Below, one piece after another: positions 46,501-54,491 of a DNA stretch of 64,000 bases. The stretch is taken from the NCBI RefSeq assembly GCF_000426345.1, contig NZ_AUFE01000003.1:1-64000 (forward strand), written 5' to 3'. The position numbers and the translations under genes are program-made. This DNA comes from Cupriavidus phytohabitans (GTDB lineage Bacteria; Pseudomonadota; Gammaproteobacteria; Burkholderiales; Burkholderiaceae). The notes beneath the pieces were generated by a model. It saw only the letters and a program-made list of their open reading frames with translations, searched no databases and was not told where the DNA came from. The first letter of the stretch is position 1. Each line of letters starts with the position of its first letter.

Positions 46501-46733
46501 GAAGCTGCCGGATTGGCCGTCATCAGGCCCGCCACGCCGCGCAGCCGCCGTTCGTTCTCGAGCATGCGTTCGCGCAGTGCGCTGTCGGCCTGGTTCAGCA
46601 GCGCATCGAAATGCTGCTGAGCCACCCGCTGCTCGAATTGCTGTACCTGGCGCCACGCCCCCGCGGTCAGCAGCGCCCCGCTTGCCGCGACCAGCAGCGC
46701 CAGCAAGGCAGGGGAAAGCGCAGTCAGTCTCAT
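43551..46733 (-). CDS. CHASE-PAS-GGDEF-EAL cyclic-di-GMP signalling protein
   Basis: A 1060-residue inner-membrane protein. Transmembrane helix 1 is at about 8-28, a periplasmic CHASE sensor at about 45-290 ('RGVAGLMTANPAASRAQWRNYL'), and helix 2 at about 312-335. Two PAS domains follow (about 350-470 and 485-620), then GGDEF with the intact 'RMGGDEFGAVLGG', then EAL with 'GVEALIAWETPERG' and 'SIDDFGTGYSGLNYL'. Both catalytic signatures look complete, so it may make or degrade c-di-GMP in response to an external signal. Confidence 0.92.
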   Translation of the reverse strand: MRLTALSPALLALLVAASGALLTAGAWRQVQQFEQRVAQQHFDALLNQADSALRERMLENERRLRGVAGLMTANPAASRAQWRNYLYTAQLDELPPGTQSIGYAPLAAPRQVESLVAAARADGLAGYGIHPAGRPRSLYAPILYVEPLAGRNARAVGFDLLSEPSRRAAMEAARDSGEPRLTRGLELVRESEAAQRQRGALLFLPVYGGGVAASTPAQRREAVVGYVFVSLRLGDLMRGVGAPALADLELSLHEGTPAVPGPLLSDTAAAAQRDDGNALLLHGERQFRYGGAAWLLRAATRPAFAAAYGPRQRYAVLAAGALATLALAGMTCALALQRRRARQREAQAVRAWEDGNATLQACMAQSADGFVLTDANGVVVRASERAGKLFGIAPADLVGRNLDTLAPGAIVVADGDAGAGVAGGAVQRELNGVRSDGSRFPLRASAAHLPGADGGAHRLWAITDLEPQHRAHQAAAHQAALYAGLVDHANFAVITFGDDGVVTSVNAAGTRMLWYAAAELVGRMPVTGLHLADELAAHARALSQELGEPVPAGMPALVAKARLGLSDEREWTWVRKGGSRLPVQVSVALLAAPPDGPPAGYQAIAYDLTERRRVDEYIRHLALHDPLTGLPNRAELNERAQPVLLHARRHGERVALLLLDLDHFKHINDSLGHPVGDDVLRTMADRLKGAVRQGDLVARMGGDEFGAVLGGLRDDSEAELIAAKIQARVNEELLAGGQRLRVTPSVGMAVFPDDGDSLTELMKSADAAVYAAKQGGRAQLCRFAASMAEASLARFTIEGLLRRALAGNEFRLRYQPIVDTATKAITGVEALIAWETPERGPMQPSEFIPIAEQSGLVAPLGEWTLATACREIQALRQALGRDIEVAVNISPLQLRQAGFPDTVARCLEQAGLPPRQLVIEVTEGILVDGGETTIETFRRLRALGVALSIDDFGTGYSGLNYLTRLPIDRLKIDKSFVDDVATPGHDQAVAAAIIALGHQLHLKVVAEGVETAAQFEFLRSQGCDGVQGFLFCQAVPPHALRQLLETGLETALADPASLRQ

Positions 46734-46982
46734 GGTCTTCGGTAACGGTCTGGCGACGGCGACGCGCCTGCCACGGAACCCGGCAGGCTGGCCAGCGCCC
46801 GGGAAATGGACTGCGTGCCTTGCGATAACGCGGCACTATACCGCGCCGCATGCACAAGGCCGCGCCGGATGCACAAGGGCTGTACCGCGCCACGGGCGCC
46901 GGGCGCCGACGCTACGAAACCGGTCCGCCCGAACTGGCCGGCGAGCTCAGCCTCTAGCAGGCGCGTGCGGAGCAGTTGCCAA

Positions 46983-47009
46983 GGCTGCCGGCCGCGAGGG
47001 CCGGCAGCC
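46983..47009 (-). terminator. GC-rich hairpin after the zinc-ribbon gene
   Basis: An 11-bp perfect stem (GGCTGCCGGCC / GGCCGGCAGCC) with a 5-nt loop lies 3 nt past the stop of the leftward gene at 47012. Only a weak T-run follows, so it is a probable but not certain terminator. Confidence 0.5.
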
Positions 47010-47011
47010 CG

Positions 47012-47398
47012 TCAATGCAGCGTGCCGCCGGGCTTGCCGGGCACGGCACCGGCAGTTTCCGCAGCGCTGCCCTCCGGCTCGAACGGGACATGGCGCCCGT
47101 CGCTGGACTGGTAGCCAAGCTGGGCGTCGGCGCCCAGCATTTTTTCCCAGGCGATCATGGCCTGCGCCACGGCTTCCGGCGCGCCCTTGAAGACCACCAC
47201 GTCGTTGCCGCAGCTGGGGCATTCTCCGCCGAACACGGCGTCGATGCCGGGCAGGCCCGGCACGTTGAGGGTGTCGAACTGCTTGAACGCAGTCTTGCAG
47301 TGCCCGCAGACCAGCTGCGCGGGGCGCAAGGCCTCGACCTTCGCGCGCGCCTGTGCCGCACGCTCTTCGGGGGTGCCCCGTCTCTTTGCCTCGCCCAT
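47012..47398 (-). CDS. Hypothetical zinc-ribbon protein
   Basis: A 128-residue protein with two CxxC knuckles, 'LVCGHCKTAF' and 'GECPSCGND', about 35 residues apart, typical of a zinc ribbon. The N-terminus is charged ('MGEAKRRGTPEER', a start seen in several PBPRA1643-like/SWIM-like small proteins). The function is unknown. The ATG at 47398 has GGAAGGA 7 nt ahead. It stands alone between the c-di-GMP gene and a 480-nt spacer. Confidence 0.75.
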   Translation of the reverse strand: MGEAKRRGTPEERAAQARAKVEALRPAQLVCGHCKTAFKQFDTLNVPGLPGIDAVFGGECPSCGNDVVVFKGAPEAVAQAMIAWEKMLGADAQLGYQSSDGRHVPFEPEGSAAETAGAVPGKPGGTLH

Positions 47399-47880
47399 GA
47401 TGTCCTTCCTTCCCGTGCTGCCGGTGTGCTTGCCCCGCCGCGGCCACGGTGGCCGCGCGGTGCGGTGTGTTGTTGGGTGGCCGTCTGGCGGCCTGTCGCA
47501 TGCCCGGCCGGAGCCTGGGCGTGCTCCATGCTGTCTGTGCTGTCTGCGGTTTCCTGTTAGATGCGGTTCAGGGGGCGGTGGTGCCCGACGGCCGCACCGG
47601 GTGCCGGGCACGATACCCGCGCCCCCTCATCCGGAACGCCTGGCGCAGGCGGCATTGTAACCACCACGGCGCTGCAAGTACCGGGCCCGCAGGATCGACT
47701 TTCGCCTGCTATTGTGGATAACGATGCCCCGTGGCGGCGCCTTTGCGGCGCCCGCATCACCGCGGGCATGCCATGGGACCGCGCTTGCCGCCGACAGTGG
47801 CGGCGAGGTGTGAGTCCGCGCCCGCCGGTTCCCACGCCGGCATTCACGGTTCCATCCACTACCCCGAAGGAGGACGCTCG
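47399..47880. other. Intergenic spacer of 482 nt with no supported gene
   Basis: The open frames in this stretch are Arg/Ala/Pro-rich and lack ribosome-binding sites, and I see no tRNA-like or terminator structure. It should hold the divergent promoters for the zinc-ribbon gene (leftward) and the copper-binding gene (rightward), but no clear -35/-10 pair stands out. Confidence 0.5.
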
Positions 47881-48231
47881 ATGATCCGACCCACCGTGCA
47901 GGAAAACGCCGCCCGCTACGCCGACTGCATCGCCGCGTGCAACGCCTGTGCCGCCGCCGCGCTGAAATGCGCTGCGGCCTGCCTGGAAGAGCAGGACGTG
48001 CACAGGATGGCGCGCTGCATTGCGCTGGACATGGATGTCGCCGGCATCGCGCAGCTGGCCGCCTCCTACATGCTGCGCAACAGCGAGTTCGCGCCGCTGG
48101 TCTGCGAGGACTGCGCCGAAGTCTGCAAGTGGTGCAAGGAGGAATGCGAGCGCCATGACGCCGAGCATTGCCAGGAGTGCGCGCGGGCCTGCACGGTTTG
48201 CATGGAGCAGTGCCTCAAGATGACGGCGTAG
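47881..48231 (+). CDS. Four-helix-bundle copper-binding protein (DUF326, Csp-like)
   Basis: The 116-residue protein is unusually rich in cysteine (14 Cys), arranged as CxxxC pairs along helices: 'CIAACNACAAAALKCAAACLEE', then 'CEDCAEVCKWCKEECERH' and 'CQECARACTVCMEQC'. This is the signature of cytosolic copper-storage proteins (Csp/DUF326), which bind many Cu(I) ions in the core of a four-helix bundle. No signal peptide is present. A strong ribosome-binding site (AAGGAGG) precedes it. No copper-efflux gene adjoins it. Confidence 0.9.
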   Translation: MIRPTVQENAARYADCIAACNACAAAALKCAAACLEEQDVHRMARCIALDMDVAGIAQLAASYMLRNSEFAPLVCEDCAEVCKWCKEECERHDAEHCQECARACTVCMEQCLKMTA

Positions 48232-48461
48232 CGCGCCCCGGCCCGCCGCGTCGGCCGCATGTGGGTTAACCCGGCGGGCAGCATGGACTTGAACGCACGC
48301 AGCGCGCCTGCGGGTAGTCTGGTGGACTGCACACACACGGCCGGGGCGCGGCCTGGCTTCTGACGGCATGACTCGCCGGCACCCGCCTTGCGCCGCGTTC
48401 CTTCCATTCGGCAATTCCGGCCCCCGCAGCGGCGTCCCTTGCCTTGCAAAGGAGTCTGTCC

Positions 48462-49868
48462 ATGTCCAAGCCTGCCGCCAGCAACACCCGCATCGAGAAA
48501 GACAGCCTGGGCGATGTGCCGGTGCCCGCCGACCGCCTCTGGGGTGCGCAAACCGAACGCTCGCGCCAGAACTTCCGCATCGGCGACGAGAAGATGCCGC
48601 CCGCGCTGGTCGAGGCCTTCGCCATCCTGAAGCTGTGTGCGGCCCGCGCCAACCGTGAACTGGGCGTGCTCCAGCCCGAGCTGGCGCACGCCATCGAGCA
48701 GGCGGCCACGGAAGTGATCGAAGGCCGTTGGCCGCAGGAGTTTCCGCTGTCGGTCTGGCAGACCGGATCGGGCACGCAGACCAACATGAACCTCAACGAG
48801 GTCATCGCCAACCGCGCGATCCAGCTGCTCGGCGGCGAAGTCGGCAGCAAGCAGCCGGTGCATCCGAACGATCATGTCAATGCCAGCCAGTCGAGCAACG
48901 ACAGCTTCCCGACCGCGATGCACATCGCCGCGACGCGTGCGATCCAGCAACAGCTGCTGCCGGCGCTGGAGCAGCTGCAGCAGACTTTCGCGCGCAAGGT
49001 GGAAGCCTTTGCCGATATCGTCAAGGTGGGCCGCACGCACCTGCAGGACGCGGTCCCGCTGACGCTGGGCCAGGAGTTCTCTGGCTACATGACGCAGGTC
49101 GCGGATGCGCAATCGCGGCTGCAGCAGGCCATGCTGCGCGCCATGCCAGTCGCGCAGGGCGGCACCGCGGTCGGCACCGGGCTGAACGCGCCGCACGGCT
49201 TTGCCGCGGCCTTTGCGCGCGCCCTGGCCGACTACACCGGCCTGCCGTTCGAGCCCGCGCCCAACCGCTACGCGCTGCAGGCCTCGCATGATGCGCTGGC
49301 GGACCTGTCGGGCGCGCTCAACACCACCGCTTCGTCATTCCTGAAGATCGCGCGTGATTTCATGCTGCTGGGCTCGGGGCCGCGCGCCGGCTTCGCCGAG
49401 CTGATCCTGCCGGCCAACGAGCCAGGCTCGTCGATCATGCCGGGCAAGGTCAATCCGACCCAGGCGGAGGCGCTGGCCATGGTGTGCTGCCGCGTGATCG
49501 GCAACCACACCACGGTGACGCTGGCCAACGGCCTGGGCACGCTCGAGCTGAATGCGTACAAGCCGGTGATCATCTACAGCCTGCTGCAGTCGGTCAGCCT
49601 GCTGGCGGGGGCGGCGTCGAGCTTTGCCGAGCATATGGTCGAGGGCGTCGAGGCCGACCGCGGGCACATTGCAGAACTGCTGGAACGCTCGCTGATGCCG
49701 GTCACGGCGCTCAACCCGCATATCGGCTACGACAAGGCCGCCGAGATCGCCAAGCTGGCGGTGCAGCGCAACCTGTCGCTACGGGAAGCCGCGATCGCGT
49801 CCGGACATGTGACCGAGGAGCAGTTCCGCAAGTGGATCGACCTGGCCGGCATGACGCGGGAAGCGTGA
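48462..49868 (+). CDS. fumC: Fumarate hydratase class II (FumC)
   Basis: A 468-residue oxygen-stable fumarase of the TCA cycle. The family signature 'GSSIMPGKVNPTQAE' with the catalytic Ser is present, as are 'TGSGTQTNMNLNEVIANRA' and 'HPNDHVNASQSSNDSFPTAMH'. Length and N-terminus ('RIEKDSLGDVPVPADRLWGAQTERS') match FumC throughout. It is monocistronic, rightward, with AAGGAG ahead of the ATG. Class II fumarases replace the iron-sulfur enzyme under oxidative or iron-poor conditions. Confidence 0.95.
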   Translation: MSKPAASNTRIEKDSLGDVPVPADRLWGAQTERSRQNFRIGDEKMPPALVEAFAILKLCAARANRELGVLQPELAHAIEQAATEVIEGRWPQEFPLSVWQTGSGTQTNMNLNEVIANRAIQLLGGEVGSKQPVHPNDHVNASQSSNDSFPTAMHIAATRAIQQQLLPALEQLQQTFARKVEAFADIVKVGRTHLQDAVPLTLGQEFSGYMTQVADAQSRLQQAMLRAMPVAQGGTAVGTGLNAPHGFAAAFARALADYTGLPFEPAPNRYALQASHDALADLSGALNTTASSFLKIARDFMLLGSGPRAGFAELILPANEPGSSIMPGKVNPTQAEALAMVCCRVIGNHTTVTLANGLGTLELNAYKPVIIYSLLQSVSLLAGAASSFAEHMVEGVEADRGHIAELLERSLMPVTALNPHIGYDKAAEIAKLAVQRNLSLREAAIASGHVTEEQFRKWIDLAGMTREA

Positions 49869-49909
49869 GCCGTGCCGGCGCGGCGGCTCGTCGAGGGCAG
49901 CCGCGTGGC

Positions 49910-50245
49910 TCAGCCAGGCGCACCGGCCGGCGCAAGGCAGCGCTGGCGCGCCAGCGATTCCCGCGAATAGCCATGACGTACGCGCAACTGGTGTTCGACC
50001 GCGTCCGCCTGGTCCAGGCAAGCGAACATCAGGTCATCCTTGAAGCGCTGCGATACGCCTTTGAGGCGTGGCGCTTCGTAGGCAACCTGGCGCGCGCGGC
50101 AGCGCAGGAACAGCAGCGTTTCCTGGGTGGCGGCAATCAGCTGGTCATGCTCGATCCGCTTGCATTCGACCAGGTCCTGGGCAGAGGCGCTGGCGCCGGC
50201 AATGATCAAAGGCAGGCACAGCCAGCGGCGCATCAAGCGGTGCAT
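49910..50245 (-). CDS. Small exported hypothetical protein
   Basis: A 111-residue protein whose first 24 residues look like a Sec signal ('RRWLCLPLIIAGASASAQ'). The mature part carries three or four cysteines ('LVECKRIEHDQ', 'LFLRCRARQ', 'LMFACLDQ') and could form disulfides in the periplasm. I do not recognise the family. The ATG at 50245 was chosen because it places the signal at the N-terminus; the longer upstream frame is not signal-like. Confidence 0.6.
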   Translation of the reverse strand: MHRLMRRWLCLPLIIAGASASAQDLVECKRIEHDQLIAATQETLLFLRCRARQVAYEAPRLKGVSQRFKDDLMFACLDQADAVEHQLRVRHGYSRESLARQRCLAPAGAPG

Positions 50246-50527
50246 GGCAAACGGGGGCGCGTCGGGCCGGTTGACGGTGTGGCTCGAATCATTGCCCAGA
50301 GCCGCGTTCAGTGCAAGCGATGCGCGGCCTGGAAAGCCGTCTGGGGCGGCTGAAACGCGGGACACACTGTCCTGCCGGCTGGACAATCTCCAGCAAGCCC
50401 CGATGACACCGTGCCTGACTTCGCCATATGCTGCACGGCAGCGCCGAGGTGCGCGCGCCAGCATGGCAATATACGGGGCCGGCGCCCGCCACGCGGCTGG
50501 CCGGGCCTTTTTTGTTTCCTTCTAGCC

Positions 50528-51451
50528 ATGGACCTCAACGCCTTGCGCCTGTTCGTCGACATCGTCGACGCCGGCAACCTGAGCGCAGCCGCGCGCAAGC
50601 TCAAGATGACGCGCGCCAATGTCAGCTACCGCCTGAAGGCGCTGGAGGAAGAGCTGGGCGTGCAGCTGCTGCGGCGGACCACCCGCCATGTCGAGCCCAC
50701 GCCGGTGGGTGCCGGGCTGTACGAGCACGGGCGCAATATCCTCGGCGAGGTGGCGGCGGCAAATGCGCTGATCAGCAACATGGGCAAGAGCCTGCGGGGC
50801 CATGTGCGGCTTTCGGTCCCTACCGGCCTCGGCCATACGCTGCTGTCGCCGCTGCTGGTGCAGTTCAAGCAGCGCTATCCCGACATCACGCTCGATGTCG
50901 TCTTCGACAACCGCGTGCACAACCTGGTGTCCGAGGATGTGGACGTGGCGCTGCGCATCATTTCCACGCCGCCCGATTCAGTCGTCGCCACCGAGATCGG
51001 CGCGGTGGACTGGGTCATCTGCGCCTCGCCCGCTTACCTGGCAAACCATCGCCTGCCCCAGGCGCTCGCCGACCTGCAGGGGCAGGCGATCGTATGCGCC
51101 TCGCCGGTGGGCCAAAAGCTGAAGGTCGCGGGAACGCGGCCCGGCAGCGAAGCGCAGGAAACCCGCGAACAGGTCGTGCTGGAGCCGACGCTCAGTTCCG
51201 ACAACTTCGGCTTCCTGAAGGAAGCGGTGGTAGCCGGCCTGGGCATCGGCATCACGCCGATCTACGCGATCGGCGAGGAACTGGCGAGCGGCGGGCTGGT
51301 GCAGCTGCTGCCGGATTACCGCATCAGCGTGTTCGGCAGCCGGCTGTACATGCTGACCATGCCAAACCGCTACCAGACACTGGCCACGCGCTACCTGCTG
51401 AACTTCCTGAAAACGGAGCTGCAGGCGGTGTGGCCGCGGCTGCACCGCTAG
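50528..51451 (+). CDS. LysR-family transcriptional regulator
   Basis: A 307-residue LysR regulator. The helix-turn-helix is at 1-60 ('LNALRLFVDIVDAGNLSAAARKLKMTRANVSYRLKALEEELG') and the effector domain of the CrgA-like type follows ('RGHVRLSVPTGLGHTLLSPLLVQF'). It lies between a divergent small exported protein and the YbaK-like gene; no clear target is evident. Confidence 0.92.
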   Translation: MDLNALRLFVDIVDAGNLSAAARKLKMTRANVSYRLKALEEELGVQLLRRTTRHVEPTPVGAGLYEHGRNILGEVAAANALISNMGKSLRGHVRLSVPTGLGHTLLSPLLVQFKQRYPDITLDVVFDNRVHNLVSEDVDVALRIISTPPDSVVATEIGAVDWVICASPAYLANHRLPQALADLQGQAIVCASPVGQKLKVAGTRPGSEAQETREQVVLEPTLSSDNFGFLKEAVVAGLGIGITPIYAIGEELASGGLVQLLPDYRISVFGSRLYMLTMPNRYQTLATRYLLNFLKTELQAVWPRLHR

Positions 51452-51549
51452 GGGTGCAAGGCGGATCGGGAGCCGTTGGGCACGGCGCCAGGCACTATAT
51501 TAGGAGCACAAGGATAACCGTAGGCGTATCCCTGTCCTGAGGAGCAACC

Positions 51550-52023
51550 ATGGCCCTGTCTAGCACGCTCGCAAACTGCCTGAGTAGCAAGAATACCCAG
51601 TACGACATCATCCGCCACCCCTACACCCTCAGCAGCATGGCCACTGCCGAGGCGGCGCACATTCCCGGAGACCGTCTGGCCAAGACCCTGTTGCTCGAAG
51701 ACGAGCGCGGCTATGTCGCCGCCGTGATCCCTTCGAGCCATCACCTGCAGATGGCTGCAATCTGCGAACAGACCGGCCGCGACCTGGTGCTCGCGCATGA
51801 GGATGAAATCCGTGAGATCTTCAAGGATTGCGACCTTGGTGCGATCCCGCCGGTCGCCATGGCGTATGGCATGCAAACCTATGTCGACGACAGCCTGATG
51901 CAGCAGCCCGAAGTGTATTTCGAGGGCGGCGACCACCAGGAACTGGTGCACATGACACGGGACCAGTTCATGGACCTGATGTCAGATGCCACGCCCGGGC
52001 ACTTCTCACGCCGCATGATGTAG
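51550..52023 (+). CDS. YbaK/EbsC-type aminoacyl-tRNA deacylase
   Basis: A 157-residue single-domain protein of the YbaK/ProX family, which hydrolyses mischarged aminoacyl-tRNA in trans. The conserved lysine is in 'DRLAKTLLLEDE' and the strand 'GYVAAVIPSSHHLQM' follows. The middle has an acidic insert and the C-terminus reads 'GHFSRRMM'. A -10-like TATATT (51496-51501) lies ahead in a motif shared with the eutB upstream region. Confidence 0.87.
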   Translation: MALSSTLANCLSSKNTQYDIIRHPYTLSSMATAEAAHIPGDRLAKTLLLEDERGYVAAVIPSSHHLQMAAICEQTGRDLVLAHEDEIREIFKDCDLGAIPPVAMAYGMQTYVDDSLMQQPEVYFEGGDHQELVHMTRDQFMDLMSDATPGHFSRRMM

Positions 52024-52041
52024 CGCGGCTACGTTGCGCTG

Positions 52042-52076
52042 CGGCCACCGCGGATTCATCCACGGTGGCCGTTTTT
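52042..52076 (+). terminator. Rho-independent terminator overlapping the eutC stop
   Basis: A 9-bp perfect stem (CGGCCACCG / CGGTGGCCG) with a 12-nt loop is followed by five T residues that run into the stop codon of the convergent eutC gene. Confidence 0.85.
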
Positions 52077-52906
52077 CATGGGTGGTCCTGCAACGGAGTT
52101 GCCTGCGGCGTCGCTCCGGCCAATGCGTGCTCGCTGTCGTCCTTCAGATCCACGCCCGAGCGCCCGATTGCCACGGCGCCACGCAGCAGGAACACCAGCC
52201 GTTGCGCGGCCTGCGCATAGGACAGTCCTTCGGGCCGCACATTGGAGATGCAGTTGCGCTCGGCATCGGTACGGCCGGGTTGCGGCGCATAGGTCAGGTA
52301 GATGCCGAGGCTGTCGGGCGAACTCAGCCCGGGCCGTTCGCCGATCAGCATCACCACCTGACGCGCGCCCAGCACGGCGCCGATATCGTCGCCGAGCGCG
52401 ACACGCGACTGTTCCGCCACCACCACGGGTCCGATCCGCCATGCCTGCGGCAAGCGCTGGCGCGTCGCTTCCAGCACCGCCACCGCGTGCGTTTGCGCGG
52501 CCAGGGCCGAAAGTCCGTCGGCGATCACGAACACGACATCGGGCGCCTGCTGCGGTCGCGCCGCGGCCAGGCGCTCCCTGCTCTCGTCATCCAGGCCCCG
52601 GCCGAGGTCCGGGCGCCGCAGGTAATGGGTGCGGTCGGGCGCAGCGCTGTGGGCAAGCACGTGGTCGAGCCCGGCCTGCCGCAGTGCGTCGGCGATGGCC
52701 TCGGCGTCCAGCGGCAAGTGCACGGCATCGCGAGCCTGCGCATGGGCCAGGCCGAACGCCAGCACGGCGTCTGTGGTCTGGCTGTGGCCGGTGCGGCCCA
52801 ATGCGATGCGCGCGCGCGTGAACTGGCGCAGGCGCTGCCATGGATCGGCGTCCGGCGTAGCGGCGGTATTGGCAGGGGGGGCAGGGGGCGAAGGAAGCTC
52901 AGGCAT
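52076..52906 (-). CDS. eutC: Ethanolamine ammonia-lyase small subunit (EutC)
   Basis: A 276-residue light chain of the B12-dependent ethanolamine ammonia-lyase, which splits ethanolamine to acetaldehyde and ammonia. Family marks are 'RARIALGRTGHSQTTDAVLAFGLAHAQARDAVH', 'VFVIADGLSALA' and 'GARQVVMLIGERPGLSSPDSLGIYLTYAP'. It begins 33 nt after eutB. The conserved region starts near residue 25 after a Pro/Ala-rich leader. Confidence 0.93.
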   Translation of the reverse strand: MPELPSPPAPPANTAATPDADPWQRLRQFTRARIALGRTGHSQTTDAVLAFGLAHAQARDAVHLPLDAEAIADALRQAGLDHVLAHSAAPDRTHYLRRPDLGRGLDDESRERLAAARPQQAPDVVFVIADGLSALAAQTHAVAVLEATRQRLPQAWRIGPVVVAEQSRVALGDDIGAVLGARQVVMLIGERPGLSSPDSLGIYLTYAPQPGRTDAERNCISNVRPEGLSYAQAAQRLVFLLRGAVAIGRSGVDLKDDSEHALAGATPQATPLQDHP

Positions 52907-52938
52907 GGCGTGTCGTGAAGAGTGGCTCGGGGGCGGCC

Positions 52939-54321
52939 TTACAGGCTGTGCGCCATCTGCAGCAGCGGCAGGCGCCCGGACGGCTCCAGCAGTCGGCCGG
53001 CGCCATCGGCGATTCCCATGCGCTGCAGCCATTGCTCGAACTCCGGTGCGGGGCGCAGGCCCAGCACTTCGCGCAGGTACAGCGCATCGTGGAACGAAGT
53101 GCTCTGGTAGTTCAGCATGATGTCGTCGGCGCCCGGCACGCCCATGATGAAGTTGATGCCGGCCACGCCGAACAGCGTCAATAGCGTGTCCATGTCGTCC
53201 TGGTCGGCCTCGGCATGATTGGTGTAGCAAACGTCGCAGCCCATCGGCACGCCCATCAGCTTGCCGCAGAAGTGGTCCTCGAGCCCGGCGCGGATGATCT
53301 GCTTGCCGTCGTACAGGTATTCCGGCCCGATAAAGCCCACCACGGTATTGACCAGCAGCGGGGAGAACGCACGCGCCACGGCGTAGGCGCGCGCCTCCAT
53401 GGTCTGCTGGTCGACGCCATGGTGGGCGTTGGCCGACAGCGCGCTGCCCTGCCCCGTTTCGAAATACATGACGTTGTCGCCGACCGTGCCACGCGCGAGG
53501 CCCCGCGCGGCGTCGTGGGCTTCGGCCAGCAGCGCCAGGCTGATGCCGAAGGCCGTATTGGCGCGTTCACTGCCCGCCACCGACTGGAACACCAGGTCCA
53601 CCGGCGCGCGCTGCGCGATCGCGCGCAGCGTGTTGGTGACGTGGGTCAGCACGCACGTCTGCGTCGGGATATCGAAGCGGCTGCGCAGCGCATCGAGCAT
53701 ATGCAGCAGCGAGACAATGGCGCCCAGGTTGTCCGAGGCCGGATTGACGCCGATGGTGGCGTCGCCGCAGCCATACAGCAGGCCATCGATAACGGAAGCG
53801 GCGATGCCCTTGGGATCGTCGGTAGGATGGTTCGGCTGCAGCCGCACCGCCAGCCGCCCCGGCAGGCCGACGGTATCGCGAAAGCGCGTCACCACCTGAC
53901 ATTTGCGCGCCACCGCCACCAAATCCTGGTTGCGCATCAGCTTGCTGACCGCGGCCGCGATTTCGGGGGTGACACCGGGCGCGACGCGCGCCAGCGTGGC
54001 GGTGTCGGTCTCATGCCGCAGCAGCCAGTTGCGCAGGTCGCCGACCGTAGTGGCGGCGATCGCGGCAAACGCAGAGGCATCGTGCCGGTCGACGATCAGG
54101 CGCGTGACCTCATCCTCTTCATAGGGCACCAGCGCCTCGTCGAGGAACCGGTCCAGGGGCACGTCGGCCAGCGCCAGGCGCGCGGCCATCCGTTCCTGCT
54201 CGCTGGCGGCGGCGATGCCGGCCAGGGCATCGCCGGAGCGCGCCGGGCTGGCCTTGGCCAGCAGCGTGCGCAGGTCGCCGAAGACATGGCGCTGGCTGCC
54301 AATGGTGTGGGTATATGCCAT
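52939..54321 (-). CDS. eutB: Ethanolamine ammonia-lyase large subunit (EutB)
   Basis: A 460-residue heavy chain that houses the active site and cobalamin. 'RLQPNHPTDDPKGIAASVIDGLLYGCGDATIGVNPASDN' and 'GVPMGCDVCYTNHAEADQDDMDTLLTLFGVAG' are diagnostic. It heads the eutBC pair. No shell genes, EutA reactivase or permease adjoin it, so this is the non-microcompartment type; reactivation and uptake must be supplied from elsewhere. Its upstream region shares ACTATATTAGGRGCA with the YbaK-like gene. Confidence 0.95.
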   Translation of the reverse strand: MAYTHTIGSQRHVFGDLRTLLAKASPARSGDALAGIAAASEQERMAARLALADVPLDRFLDEALVPYEEDEVTRLIVDRHDASAFAAIAATTVGDLRNWLLRHETDTATLARVAPGVTPEIAAAVSKLMRNQDLVAVARKCQVVTRFRDTVGLPGRLAVRLQPNHPTDDPKGIAASVIDGLLYGCGDATIGVNPASDNLGAIVSLLHMLDALRSRFDIPTQTCVLTHVTNTLRAIAQRAPVDLVFQSVAGSERANTAFGISLALLAEAHDAARGLARGTVGDNVMYFETGQGSALSANAHHGVDQQTMEARAYAVARAFSPLLVNTVVGFIGPEYLYDGKQIIRAGLEDHFCGKLMGVPMGCDVCYTNHAEADQDDMDTLLTLFGVAGINFIMGVPGADDIMLNYQSTSFHDALYLREVLGLRPAPEFEQWLQRMGIADGAGRLLEPSGRLPLLQMAHSL

Positions 54322-54491
54322 GGGGATTGCCGTTCCGATATCGAAGCCGATGCCCCTAATATAGTCACCGTTGGAGCACCTGGCTGGCGCGTCCCAGTGC
54401 TTGCCTAACCCCGCCCCGACAATCGAGCGCTAGCTGATCCGCCCCGCAACCGCCGCGCGCGCGTCGTGGCCCCCAACGCCGGAGACCATAA

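Noticed and set aside
43551..46733. Degenerate GGDEF or EAL domain in the c-di-GMP protein
   Set aside because: The GGDEF, EAL and DDFGTGYS signatures are all intact, so there is no sequence reason to call either domain inactive.
52939..54321. Ethanolamine microcompartment locus
   Set aside because: Only eutB and eutC are present; no shell-protein, eutA, eutD or permease genes are adjacent within the window.
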